Source: an uncultured Odoribacter sp. (lineage in GTDB: Bacteria; Bacteroidota; Bacteroidia; Bacteroidales; Marinifilaceae). Taken from it: a stretch of 5,637 bases of DNA. The notes below the pieces were generated by a model that was given only the letters and a program-made list of their open reading frames with translations, made no database searches and had not been told where the DNA came from. This document shows, one piece after another, positions 1 through 5,637 of the stretch. The stretch is from the NCBI GenBank assembly GCA_947039985.1, contig CAMRAP010000120.1, positions 1 through 5,637 of the forward strand, written 5' to 3'. Every line of letters starts with the position of its first letter. The first letter of the stretch is position 1. The position numbers were made by a program, and so were the translations under genes.

Positions 1-223
1 CTTTCGCTTCGTAGCTTTGAGCTTGATTTCTTGCTGTTTCTAAATCACGTTTTGAACGAATTGCAGCAGCTTTCACTTCTGCTAGGGCTTGAAGACTGCT
101 ATCTAAATCTTTTTTTAGATCTCTGATGCCTTGTTCTGCCAATTTAATTGGATTTTCCAATTTATCAACGATAGAATGAGCTTCTGCTTGTCCTACTTTA
201 AATATTCTATTAAATAATCCCAT
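1..223 (-). CDS. pspA: PspA/IM30 family protein, C-terminal part beyond left edge
   Basis: Reading leftward from the ATG at 223-221, 74 codons stay open to the window edge, so only the N-terminal third of a roughly 220-230-residue family is visible. The protein begins MGLFNRIFKVGQAEAHSIVD, an amphipathic first helix as in PspA/Vipp1, where it binds stressed membrane. It continues with a conserved-looking ENP turn (residues 23-25) and then a long charged helix rich in Ala, Lys, Glu and Gln (about residues 28-74), the start of the PspA coiled-coil hairpin. There is no signal peptide, as expected for a cytoplasmic peripheral membrane protein. In the family these proteins form rods or rings that support membrane integrity and proton motive force. 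It starts 23 bp after the stop of the YbjN-like gene, so the two are probably cotranscribed. The family call is firm. Its exact paralogue (PspA versus Vipp1-like) cannot be settled without the C-terminus. Confidence 0.88.
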   Translation of the reverse strand, partial: MGLFNRIFKVGQAEAHSIVDKLENPIKLAEQGIRDLKKDLDSSLQALAEVKAAAIRSKRDLETARNQAQSYEAK

Positions 224-246
224 GATTGTTTATTCTATTATTTTAA

Positions 247-639
247 TTAATTAGCTAATTTGATTAACTGCGCTGAAAATTCACTTAATAAAAGTTCTAA
301 TGAGTTTAATGTTCCTTGAATCTCATTTAAATCAAGATTTTCAAGCTGTAATGTATCTCTGAAAATAACTTTCTTTCCTGTTTCGTCCAAAACAAATGCA
401 CCATGCACAATTTCACGATTCATTTGTAAAAGTGTTTTGTATGTTTGTGGATTATCTACATTGATATCAAATATATACTGTTCAAAAATCAAAATAGGAT
501 CTTCACAATCAATAATTAAGTTATAAATACCATCACTTGTACTATTTACAATGAAAATAGACTCTTTTTCATCCATAGAGATAATGTCATAATCAAGCTC
601 TATTAAATACGCTTTTACTTTATCAAAATATTGATCCAT
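247..639 (-). CDS. YbjN-like (Tir-chaperone-like fold) small protein
   Basis: This 130-residue soluble acidic protein has no signal peptide or membrane segment. The sequence alternates predicted beta strands (about residues 24-32, 38-45, 48-58) with helices at the N-terminus (1-15) and C-terminus (102-128). The segment around residues 79-103 (VHGAFVLDETGKKVIFRDTL, then QLENLDL) resembles the small Bacteroidota proteins annotated as YbjN-domain or 'molecular chaperone Tir', related in fold to type III secretion chaperones. That resemblance is from memory of the family, not a search. Members are often encoded beside PspA, and here the pspA start lies 23 bp downstream. A role as partner or regulator in the PspA membrane-stress unit is inferred from this neighbourhood; the biochemical function is not known. 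The start at 639 is preceded by an A-rich leader (AATAAAACTTATAAAGCAT) and no Shine-Dalgarno. A promoter match lies about 70 bp upstream. The gene is surely real, but its family name is less certain. Confidence 0.75.
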   Translation of the reverse strand: MDQYFDKVKAYLIELDYDIISMDEKESIFIVNSTSDGIYNLIIDCEDPILIFEQYIFDINVDNPQTYKTLLQMNREIVHGAFVLDETGKKVIFRDTLQLENLDLNEIQGTLNSLELLLSEFSAQLIKLAN

Positions 640-674
640 ATGCTTTATAAGTTTTATTTAAATTATAATTTCCT

Positions 675-703
675 GTGTTTGTTGACATATATAATCAAAA
701 CAC
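675..703 (-). repeat. Imperfect inverted repeat at start of the YbjN-like leader
   Basis: The plus strand has GTGTTTG at 675-681 and CAAAACAC at 696-703, complementary except for one extra A, with a 14-nt AT-rich loop. On the minus strand this would form a hairpin at or next to the predicted 5' end of the ybjN-pspA transcript. It could be a 5' stabilising stem, an operator half-site pair or chance; its AT-richness keeps confidence low. Confidence 0.3.
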
Positions 704-709
704 CTTTGA

Positions 710-717
710 CAAAGATA
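710..717 (-). promoter_or_regulatory. Bacteroidota-type -7 element (TATCTTTG) for ybjN-like/pspA
   Basis: Read on the minus strand the bases are TATCTTTG, an exact fit to the Bacteroidota primary-sigma -7 consensus TAnnTTTG. Transcription would begin around 702-705 and give a leader of roughly 65 nt before the ATG at 639. I could not find a well-placed TTTG -33 element: the nearest TTG, at 749-747, is too far upstream. The element overlaps an 11-bp palindrome, CTTTGACAAAG (704-714), which might act as a protein-binding site or be incidental. The position directly ahead of an otherwise promoterless gene pair supports the call. Confidence 0.6.
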
Positions 718-827
718 ATAATTTTCTGATATAAACATATACAGACCAAGTTAAATACTATGAATTGGATTTTTGTTGTTTTGACTCTATGCAATGGGGA
801 AAATTATCTTTTCTTTTCATTTAAATC

Positions 828-1499
828 TTACTCCGTTTTGGGGTTGTTAAAAAAATAATTAATGAATATTCCAGTAGCTAATCCAAAAAGACTTATTCCA
901 CCTAATGAAACAAATACTGTGATTATACGGCCTATTCCTGTGACAGGGAATTTATCACCATATCCTATGGTAGATATAGTACAATAGGTCCACCATACTG
1001 CATCTTCAGCAGTTTTGATATTACCCACTTCTGATTCGACATTTAATATTAATATTGGACTTATTATTATGATCGCAAGAAAAACAATAAGAAATATCAT
1101 TTTTAAGATGTAGCCTTTAGTCATTAAATTCCCAGCATTCATTTTGATGATCGATAGGGTCGTTTTGATGATTTTAATTAATCTTAACAATCTGATTATT
1201 TTAAAATAGCCCATGTAATTGGAGAAAAACAGAAAGGGAATGCTTGCTAGTAAATCTATAATATTAACCAGATTGAAAATATATTTAACTTTAGATGCTG
1301 CATTTCGTAACCTTACAATCCAATCAATTAAAAATACAATACATGATATGAAATCAAACGCTACAAGCAGTTTTACACACTCCTCATTTAAATGAACAAA
1401 AGATTGTAATATCAATGAGAATAATAAATAGAGAGAAAATACAAAAACTAATACATCTAATTGTTTGATTCTCATCTGTTTTGTTGGTTCTTGATTCAT
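828..1499 (-). CDS. Voltage-gated-type (Kv-like) potassium channel, six transmembrane helices
   Basis: This 223-residue membrane protein has the full S1-S6 plan of a Kv channel subunit and would form a tetrameric K+ pore in the inner membrane. Hydrophobic segments are at about residues 15-34 (S1), 42-63 (S2), 77-93 (S3), 99-119 (S4), 131-153 (S5) and 190-216 (S6). S4 carries K100, R103, R106, K109 and K112, basic residues at every third position as in voltage sensors. The pore helix and selectivity filter are at 164-182, with the K+ signature TIGYGD at 177-182, followed by the PVTGIGR stretch that leads into S6. The C-terminus ends about seven residues after S6, so there is no RCK or cyclic-nucleotide domain, and voltage is the only gating input visible. 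The start codon overlaps the GH13 stop in ATGA, making it the last gene of the maltose operon. Ion selectivity is well supported by the filter; the physiological role beside sugar enzymes is unknown. Confidence 0.92.
   Translation of the reverse strand: MNQEPTKQMRIKQLDVLVFVFSLYLLFSLILQSFVHLNEECVKLLVAFDFISCIVFLIDWIVRLRNAASKVKYIFNLVNIIDLLASIPFLFFSNYMGYFKIIRLLRLIKIIKTTLSIIKMNAGNLMTKGYILKMIFLIVFLAIIIISPILILNVESEVGNIKTAEDAVWWTYCTISTIGYGDKFPVTGIGRIITVFVSLGGISLFGLATGIFINYFFNNPKTE
1496..1499 (-). promoter_or_regulatory. ATGA stop/start overlap coupling GH13 and channel
   Basis: On the minus strand the bases ATGA contain both the channel ATG (1499-1497) and the TGA stop of the GH13 gene (1498-1496). 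Such 4-bp overlaps usually mean cotranscription and translational coupling by ribosome re-initiation. No independent ribosome-binding sequence or promoter match was seen just upstream, inside the 3' end of the GH13 gene. Confidence 0.85.
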
Positions 1500-2794
1500 T
1501 TAGCTGTTTGTGTTAATATCAAATATTGCCAAGGTCTTAGATTGAATCTTTCACCTGTATTAAGAGTTACTTTCTCTTGAGTAGGGAAGAGAGTATACTC
1601 TCCTCTATAATACCCTTCACCTAAAGTAACTGTCAGTTCATCAGAACTTAAATTTAGAATAGCAACAACTTTATTGCTATTCATGCTACGACTCATAGAG
1701 AACACTCGTGTAGGCTCATCGTTACCAATACGAACCATTTCTCCACCATGCTCTCCACTCCATAAAACGGGATTGTTTTTACGGAGATGATTTAGATTTT
1801 TATATAATTTTGTAAATCTCTCTGCTTGATGAATATGGATAAAATCCTTTTCAAAAAATTTCAGTCGCTTGTTATTTCCTAACTCTTGCCCTGTATATAT
1901 TAGTGGCATGGATGGAACGAGGTATGTAAATGCTGCAAATGTTTCAGCGCCATCTCCCATACGTTCAAATTCTGTACCTGCATGACTATTTTCATCATGG
2001 TTGGATGTAAATAGCAGGGGGATACTATTTTTTTGAAATTTCTGAGAACGTTCTGCAAAGTTATGCCACAAAGCATTTACATTTGCTTTGCCTTGAGCTA
2101 CACTATTCATTATATGATGTAAACTCCAACCGTAATACATATCAAATACCTTCTCTGTAAGATCCACCTCTTCTGCTTCAGAAAGCATAAAAAGGTCAGG
2201 TTTTAGCGTAATCAGTTCTTCGTAAGCACTCTCCCAAAATGAAGTCGGAACAAGCATTGCCATATCACAACGGAATCCATCAAAATCCAATTCCTCTATC
2301 CAATATTTCATCGAGTCAATCATTGCTCTACGCATATCTTGATGGTTGTAATCCAATTCTGTAATATCTGTCCAATCAAATTTTACAGCCAATTCACCTC
2401 GCTCATTTAGGACATGCCATCCTTTATTTTCTACCCAAAGTGCATCGGGTGAGGTGTGATTTGCCACCCAATCCAAAAGAACTTTCATTCCAAGTGAATG
2501 TGCCGTAGTTATAAATTGTTCCAAATCCTCTTTTACTCCATATTCTGAGTTGATACCCTTGTAATCTTTTATAGCATAATAGCTACCTAATTTCCCTTTC
2601 CGTTCCAGTTCACCAATGGGTTGTATAGGCATTAGCCATATAATGGTAATTCCTAGCTCCTTTAATCTAGGCAGTTCATTCTTTGCCGCTTGAAATGTTC
2701 CATCTACGGTAAATTGACGAGTGTTCAGTTCGTATATAATTGCATTTTTACTCCAATCGCTACTGCTTGGTTTTAAAGAATTTGATTTATGCAT
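1496..2794 (-). CDS. GH13 alpha-amylase-family enzyme, cytoplasmic
   Basis: This 432-residue glycoside hydrolase family 13 protein has a (beta/alpha)8 catalytic barrel over about residues 17-335 and a C-terminal beta-sandwich at about 345-430. The conserved regions are all present: DWVANHT (108-114), GFRCDMAM (173-180) with the nucleophile D177 and R175, LSEAEE (204-209) with acid/base E206, and TSNHDEN (263-269) with H266 and stabiliser D267. A short domain B follows strand 3, near DYKGINSEYG (77-86). Catalysis should therefore be intact, acting on alpha-1,4-glucosidic bonds with retention. The N-terminus is polar and runs straight into the first strand (IIYELNTRQF, 19-28), so there is no signal peptide or lipobox, unlike secreted SusG or periplasmic SusA. 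It lies 36 bp after the maltose phosphorylase and overlaps the channel gene by 4 bp. A role in trimming or transglycosylating imported maltooligosaccharides to maltose is inferred. Exact specificity (amylase, maltogenic amylase, glucanotransferase) cannot be read from motifs alone. Confidence 0.9.
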   Translation of the reverse strand: MHKSNSLKPSSSDWSKNAIIYELNTRQFTVDGTFQAAKNELPRLKELGITIIWLMPIQPIGELERKGKLGSYYAIKDYKGINSEYGVKEDLEQFITTAHSLGMKVLLDWVANHTSPDALWVENKGWHVLNERGELAVKFDWTDITELDYNHQDMRRAMIDSMKYWIEELDFDGFRCDMAMLVPTSFWESAYEELITLKPDLFMLSEAEEVDLTEKVFDMYYGWSLHHIMNSVAQGKANVNALWHNFAERSQKFQKNSIPLLFTSNHDENSHAGTEFERMGDGAETFAAFTYLVPSMPLIYTGQELGNNKRLKFFEKDFIHIHQAERFTKLYKNLNHLRKNNPVLWSGEHGGEMVRIGNDEPTRVFSMSRSMNSNKVVAILNLSSDELTVTLGEGYYRGEYTLFPTQEKVTLNTGERFNLRPWQYLILTQTAK

Positions 2795-2830
2795 GGGTTT
2801 GAATATTAGGATTATAAATATAAAAGAGTA

Positions 2831-5101
2831 TTATAGAAGATGTGTTATATGATCTGTAACATGATATGTTTTTCCATATATACTGATATCTACAGCTTCT
2901 CCTTCTATGGATACAACGACTTCTTTGTGTGTTGCCTTTATTTTAATAATTCGATCTCGATAGTTTATTTTAAATAGAATGTGACTCCATGCTTTGGGCA
3001 AGGTAGGTGTGAATCCTATTATATCGTTTTTTATTCTCATTCCTCCAAATCCTTCAGTCAAAGCCAACCATGAACCAGCCATTGATGTAATATGTAGCCC
3101 CTCATCAATTTCTCTATTGTAATCATCTAAATCAAGACGAGAGGAGCGTAGATACATTTCATAGGCTTTATCCATATCTCCAATTTTCGTTGCTAAGATA
3201 GTATGAATAGATGGAGATAAGGAGGACTCATGTACGGTGCGTGGTTCATAGAAATGAAAATTACGAGCGATTGTTTCTGTATCAAAATCCTCTTGAAAGA
3301 AATAGATGCCTTGTAAAACATCTGCTTGTTTGATAAAGCAACTGCGTAGAATCCTATCCCACGACCATTTTTGATTGATGGGTCGTTCGCTTACAGCTAG
3401 ATCAGCAACGAGAATTTGCTCTTTATCCATATAAGCATCTTGTTGCATAAAAATAGCTAACTTTTCGTTATAAGGAAGATATATGTTTTCATAAATAGCT
3501 TTCCACTTCTCTAGTTCTTGAGTTGGATTAAAATTGCGTTTTATTATCAATTTTTGAAACTCATTCGGCTGACTGTTTTTTACAAACTCTACAGATTCAG
3601 CTGCATATTTCAAACACCAGCTAGCAATGTAGTTTGTGTACCAGTTATTGTTGACATTGTTTTCGTACTCATTCGGACCTGTCACTCCAAGTATGACATA
3701 TTTATGACGCTCCTGCGAAAAGGAGACTCGTTGCGCCCAAAAGCGAGCTATCCCAATTAAAACATCTAATCCATAAGGGGATAAATAGGCTTTATCTCCT
3801 GTATATCGGATGTAGTTGTATATAGCATACGCAATTGCTCCATTTCGATGGATCTCTTCGAATGTAATCTCCCACTCATTGTGACACTCTTCTCCGTTGA
3901 TGGTAACCATTGGATATAGTGCTGCACCCTCTTTAAATCCTAAGTTTTCAGCATTTTCAATGGCTTTATCCAATTGGTTATAACGATAAACTAACAACTC
4001 TTTTGCTACTTGTTGACCACTTGTTGAGAGATAGAATTGAAGACAATAAGCCTCTGTATCCCAATAAGTGACACCCCCATATTTTTCACCTGTAAACCCT
4101 TTCGGTCCTATATTTAAGCGAGTATCTATACCCGTATAGGTTTGTAATAGCATAAAGATACAGTAGCGAATCCCTTGTTGGGATTGATCATCGCCTTCTA
4201 TTTCTATATCGCAACTGTACCACTTTTGTTCCCAAGCTTTGGAATGTTGTTTAAGCAGCTCGTGAAAACCAAGTTGTGCAGCCTCTTTAGCCACCTTCAT
4301 CGCTTGATGGATTAAAGTCTCTGCTGGATGATTAAGAGATGAACATATTCCAACGTATTTATATAAAGATTTCTCTTCTTGTTGCTTTAATGAAAACTGG
4401 CTTGTCTCACGGATGGTCTCTTTTTCAGATTCATCTCTCCATTCCACTCCATCGATAAAACAAGCTTGCGACCAAGCAACATCAAATCCACTTTTCTTGG
4501 TGCGCATCTGAATGCTATCTCGGCTAGAATTAACATACTCCCAAAAGTTTTTATCGTAATTTGCGTCTGCATTTCTGACATCTGCATTGATATATGGAGA
4601 AATTTCAACCTCAATATCTCCTTGTAAAGATTTAATCGTGTATTTTATGACTCCAAGTTCAATGTTGGTCAATGAAATAAATCGAACAGCATTTATTTCA
4701 ATTTCTTTTCCACATTTTAATTTAATTTTTACTTGCCGGGAAAGCAAGCTATGTTGCATATCAAGCTCTCTATGATAAGATATAATTTCATTTTTTGCTA
4801 AATCGATCTCTTCGCCTTCTATTTTCAAATCTACACCTATCCAAAATGCAGAATTGACTACTTTTGCAAAATATTCAGGGTAGCCGTTTTTCCACCAACC
4901 TACTCGTGTTTTATCGGGATAATATATTCCACCAATGTAATTCCCTGGCAAGGATTCTCCAGTGTATTTTTCTTCAAAATTCGCTCGTTGTCCCATTACT
5001 CCATTCCCTAGTGAAAATAAGGATTCGGAGGACTCCACTCTAGTTTTACAGAATTGAGTTTCTATAATTTTCCAAGCGTCTGTTTTAAGTTGTTCGTTCA
5101 T
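2831..5101 (-). CDS. malP: Maltose phosphorylase (GH65)
   Basis: This cytoplasmic inverting phosphorylase should catalyse maltose + phosphate = beta-D-glucose 1-phosphate + glucose. I chose the ATG at 5101, giving 756 residues, the usual family length; an in-frame ATG at 5173 would overlap pgmB by 41 bp and add 24 atypical residues. In the 756-residue numbering, the N-terminal beta-sandwich covers roughly 1-265, the linker and (alpha/alpha)6 barrel about 270-670, and a small C-terminal beta domain the rest. Visible motifs are YWDTE (346-350), the general acid E478 in GPNEY, the substrate-binding KQ pair (K591-Q592), and the phosphate-site loops HESSLS (624-629) and HITSMAG (670-676). The loop HNEWEITFE (407-415) matches, as I recall, the specificity loop of Lactobacillus maltose phosphorylases rather than trehalose or kojibiose phosphorylases. 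There is no signal peptide. The gene lies 31 bp after pgmB, whose enzyme consumes its product, which strongly supports the assignment. Confidence 0.93.
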   Translation of the reverse strand: MNEQLKTDAWKIIETQFCKTRVESSESLFSLGNGVMGQRANFEEKYTGESLPGNYIGGIYYPDKTRVGWWKNGYPEYFAKVVNSAFWIGVDLKIEGEEIDLAKNEIISYHRELDMQHSLLSRQVKIKLKCGKEIEINAVRFISLTNIELGVIKYTIKSLQGDIEVEISPYINADVRNADANYDKNFWEYVNSSRDSIQMRTKKSGFDVAWSQACFIDGVEWRDESEKETIRETSQFSLKQQEEKSLYKYVGICSSLNHPAETLIHQAMKVAKEAAQLGFHELLKQHSKAWEQKWYSCDIEIEGDDQSQQGIRYCIFMLLQTYTGIDTRLNIGPKGFTGEKYGGVTYWDTEAYCLQFYLSTSGQQVAKELLVYRYNQLDKAIENAENLGFKEGAALYPMVTINGEECHNEWEITFEEIHRNGAIAYAIYNYIRYTGDKAYLSPYGLDVLIGIARFWAQRVSFSQERHKYVILGVTGPNEYENNVNNNWYTNYIASWCLKYAAESVEFVKNSQPNEFQKLIIKRNFNPTQELEKWKAIYENIYLPYNEKLAIFMQQDAYMDKEQILVADLAVSERPINQKWSWDRILRSCFIKQADVLQGIYFFQEDFDTETIARNFHFYEPRTVHESSLSPSIHTILATKIGDMDKAYEMYLRSSRLDLDDYNREIDEGLHITSMAGSWLALTEGFGGMRIKNDIIGFTPTLPKAWSHILFKINYRDRIIKIKATHKEVVVSIEGEAVDISIYGKTYHVTDHITHLL

Positions 5102-5132
5102 TGGTTTGTATCGTTTTTGTAAGCTTGTTCCC

Positions 5133-5637
5133 TTAATCGATTGACAAAAGGTCTGTAAAATGGAAATTTTCAAATGTTTCTAATTGCATGCTAGCTTTGA
5201 ATAGAGCAGGGCTTCCTCCCACGCCTACGCTACGCATTTTTGCTCGAGTAGCTGCTTCAATGCCTGCTTGTGCATCTTCAAATACTATGCAATTTTCTGG
5301 TAATTCTCTTAGTATATTTGCTCCTAAAATAAATACCTCTGGATCAGGTTTTGCCTTTCTGACCATATTGCCATCAACTATTGCATCAAATAAATGAAGA
5401 ATATGACAACGATTTAAAATCACTTTAGCATTTTTACTTGCTGACCCTAATATGATTTTTATGTTGTTGTCTTGCAACTCTTTCAGAAATAACTTTACTC
5501 CTGGCAAAAGTTCGTCAGTACTCATTTTATTTACGTACTCTAGATACCAGGTGTTTTTTTGGCTTGCCATGACTTCTTTCTCTGTATCTGAAAATAGAGT
5601 AGTCATTCCTCCGATTTCAAGAATGATTTCAAGAGAT
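5133..5637 (-). CDS. pgmB: Beta-phosphoglucomutase, N-terminus beyond right edge
   Basis: This HAD-superfamily enzyme converts beta-D-glucose 1-phosphate to glucose 6-phosphate via beta-glucose 1,6-bisphosphate. The visible 167 residues are C-terminal; the frame stays open to the edge (SLEIILEIGG precedes the methionine at 5606), so that ATG is internal and about 50 residues are missing, including the catalytic DxD motif and part of the cap. Counting from that methionine, S55 in GSASKN, K86 in KAKPDPE and E110-D111 in FEDAQAG correspond to S114, K145 and E169-D170 of the Lactococcus lactis enzyme with a constant offset of 59, so the core has no gaps. The remaining helical cap covers about the first 30 residues. 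The stop lies 31 bp before maltose phosphorylase, the source of its substrate. The bases GGAGGA directly before the internal ATG look like a Shine-Dalgarno site but encode the conserved Gly-Gly. Confidence 0.93.
   Translation of the reverse strand, partial: SLEIILEIGGMTTLFSDTEKEVMASQKNTWYLEYVNKMSTDELLPGVKLFLKELQDNNIKIILGSASKNAKVILNRCHILHLFDAIVDGNMVRKAKPDPEVFILGANILRELPENCIVFEDAQAGIEAATRAKMRSVGVGGSPALFKASMQLETFENFHFTDLLSID

Larger units (their letters stand above)
640..827. other. 188-bp intergenic gap between the two transcription units
   Basis: This very AT-rich spacer lies between the channel stop codon (828-830) and the YbjN-like start (639). It holds the promoter match at 710-717 and a short imperfect inverted repeat at 675-703. 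I see no plausible ORF on either strand. I also see no GC-rich stem followed by a T-run downstream of the channel that would mark a strong intrinsic terminator, so read-through from the maltose operon into the YbjN-PspA unit is possible. Confidence 0.7.

Noticed and set aside
718..760. A -33 element partner for the TATCTTTG box.
   Set aside because: The nearest TTG (749-747) is about 29 bp away and TGTTTA (737-732) only 14 bp away; neither fits the usual spacing of about 19-21 bp.
741..827. Possible intrinsic terminator after the channel gene.
   Set aside because: On the minus strand there are only A-rich tracts with no convincing complementary stem; not enough to call.
3518..3760. Plus-strand open frame of 80 codons.
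   Set aside because: It lies wholly inside the GH65 gene on the opposite strand, has no recognisable family and no promoter or leader; it is a shadow of the real coding frame.
4387..4775. Short open frames on both strands (4387-4614 minus, 4587-4775 plus).
   Set aside because: Both lie inside the continuous, motif-supported GH65 reading frame and encode no recognisable protein.
5188..5397. Plus-strand open frame of 69 codons.
   Set aside because: It is antisense to conserved beta-phosphoglucomutase motifs and is best explained as a shadow frame.
5133..5606. A complete 157-residue short HAD protein starting at the ATG at 5606, preceded by GGAGGA.
   Set aside because: The frame stays open to the window edge and the upstream codons encode the beta-phosphoglucomutase sequence SLEIILEIGG; the ATG is internal and the purine run encodes Gly-Gly.

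Overview
The window reads as AT-rich Bacteroidota DNA. All six genes lie on the minus strand. The only good promoter match, TATCTTTG, fits the Bacteroidota TAnnTTTG -7 element, and gene starts have no consistent Shine-Dalgarno sequence. The order within the phylum cannot be fixed from this sequence; Flavobacteriia-like or Bacteroidales-like hosts are both plausible.

Read in the direction of transcription (right to left), the right-hand 4.8 kb is a compact sugar-catabolic operon. It holds a beta-phosphoglucomutase cut by the right edge (5133-5637), a GH65 maltose phosphorylase (2831-5101), a GH13 alpha-amylase-family enzyme with no signal peptide (1496-2794), and a six-helix voltage-gated-type K+ channel (828-1499). 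The channel start codon overlaps the GH13 stop codon in an ATGA. Maltose phosphorylase splits maltose with phosphate into beta-D-glucose 1-phosphate and glucose. Beta-phosphoglucomutase turns the former into glucose 6-phosphate, saving one ATP per maltose compared with hydrolysis. The GH13 enzyme probably trims or rearranges short cytoplasmic maltooligosaccharides. No SusC/SusD pair, transporter or regulator is visible; these may lie beyond the right edge.

A 188-bp gap (640-827) without a convincing terminator separates this operon from a second transcription unit. That unit has its own promoter match and encodes a YbjN-like small protein (247-639) followed 23 bp later by PspA/IM30 (1-223, cut by the left edge), an envelope and membrane-stress module.

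The most unusual feature is the tightly coupled voltage-gated-type K+ channel at the end of a maltose phosphorolysis operon, directly before a PspA membrane-stress unit. The individual families are all known. I see no clear sign of a wholly new system, CRISPR array, mobile element or RNA gene.
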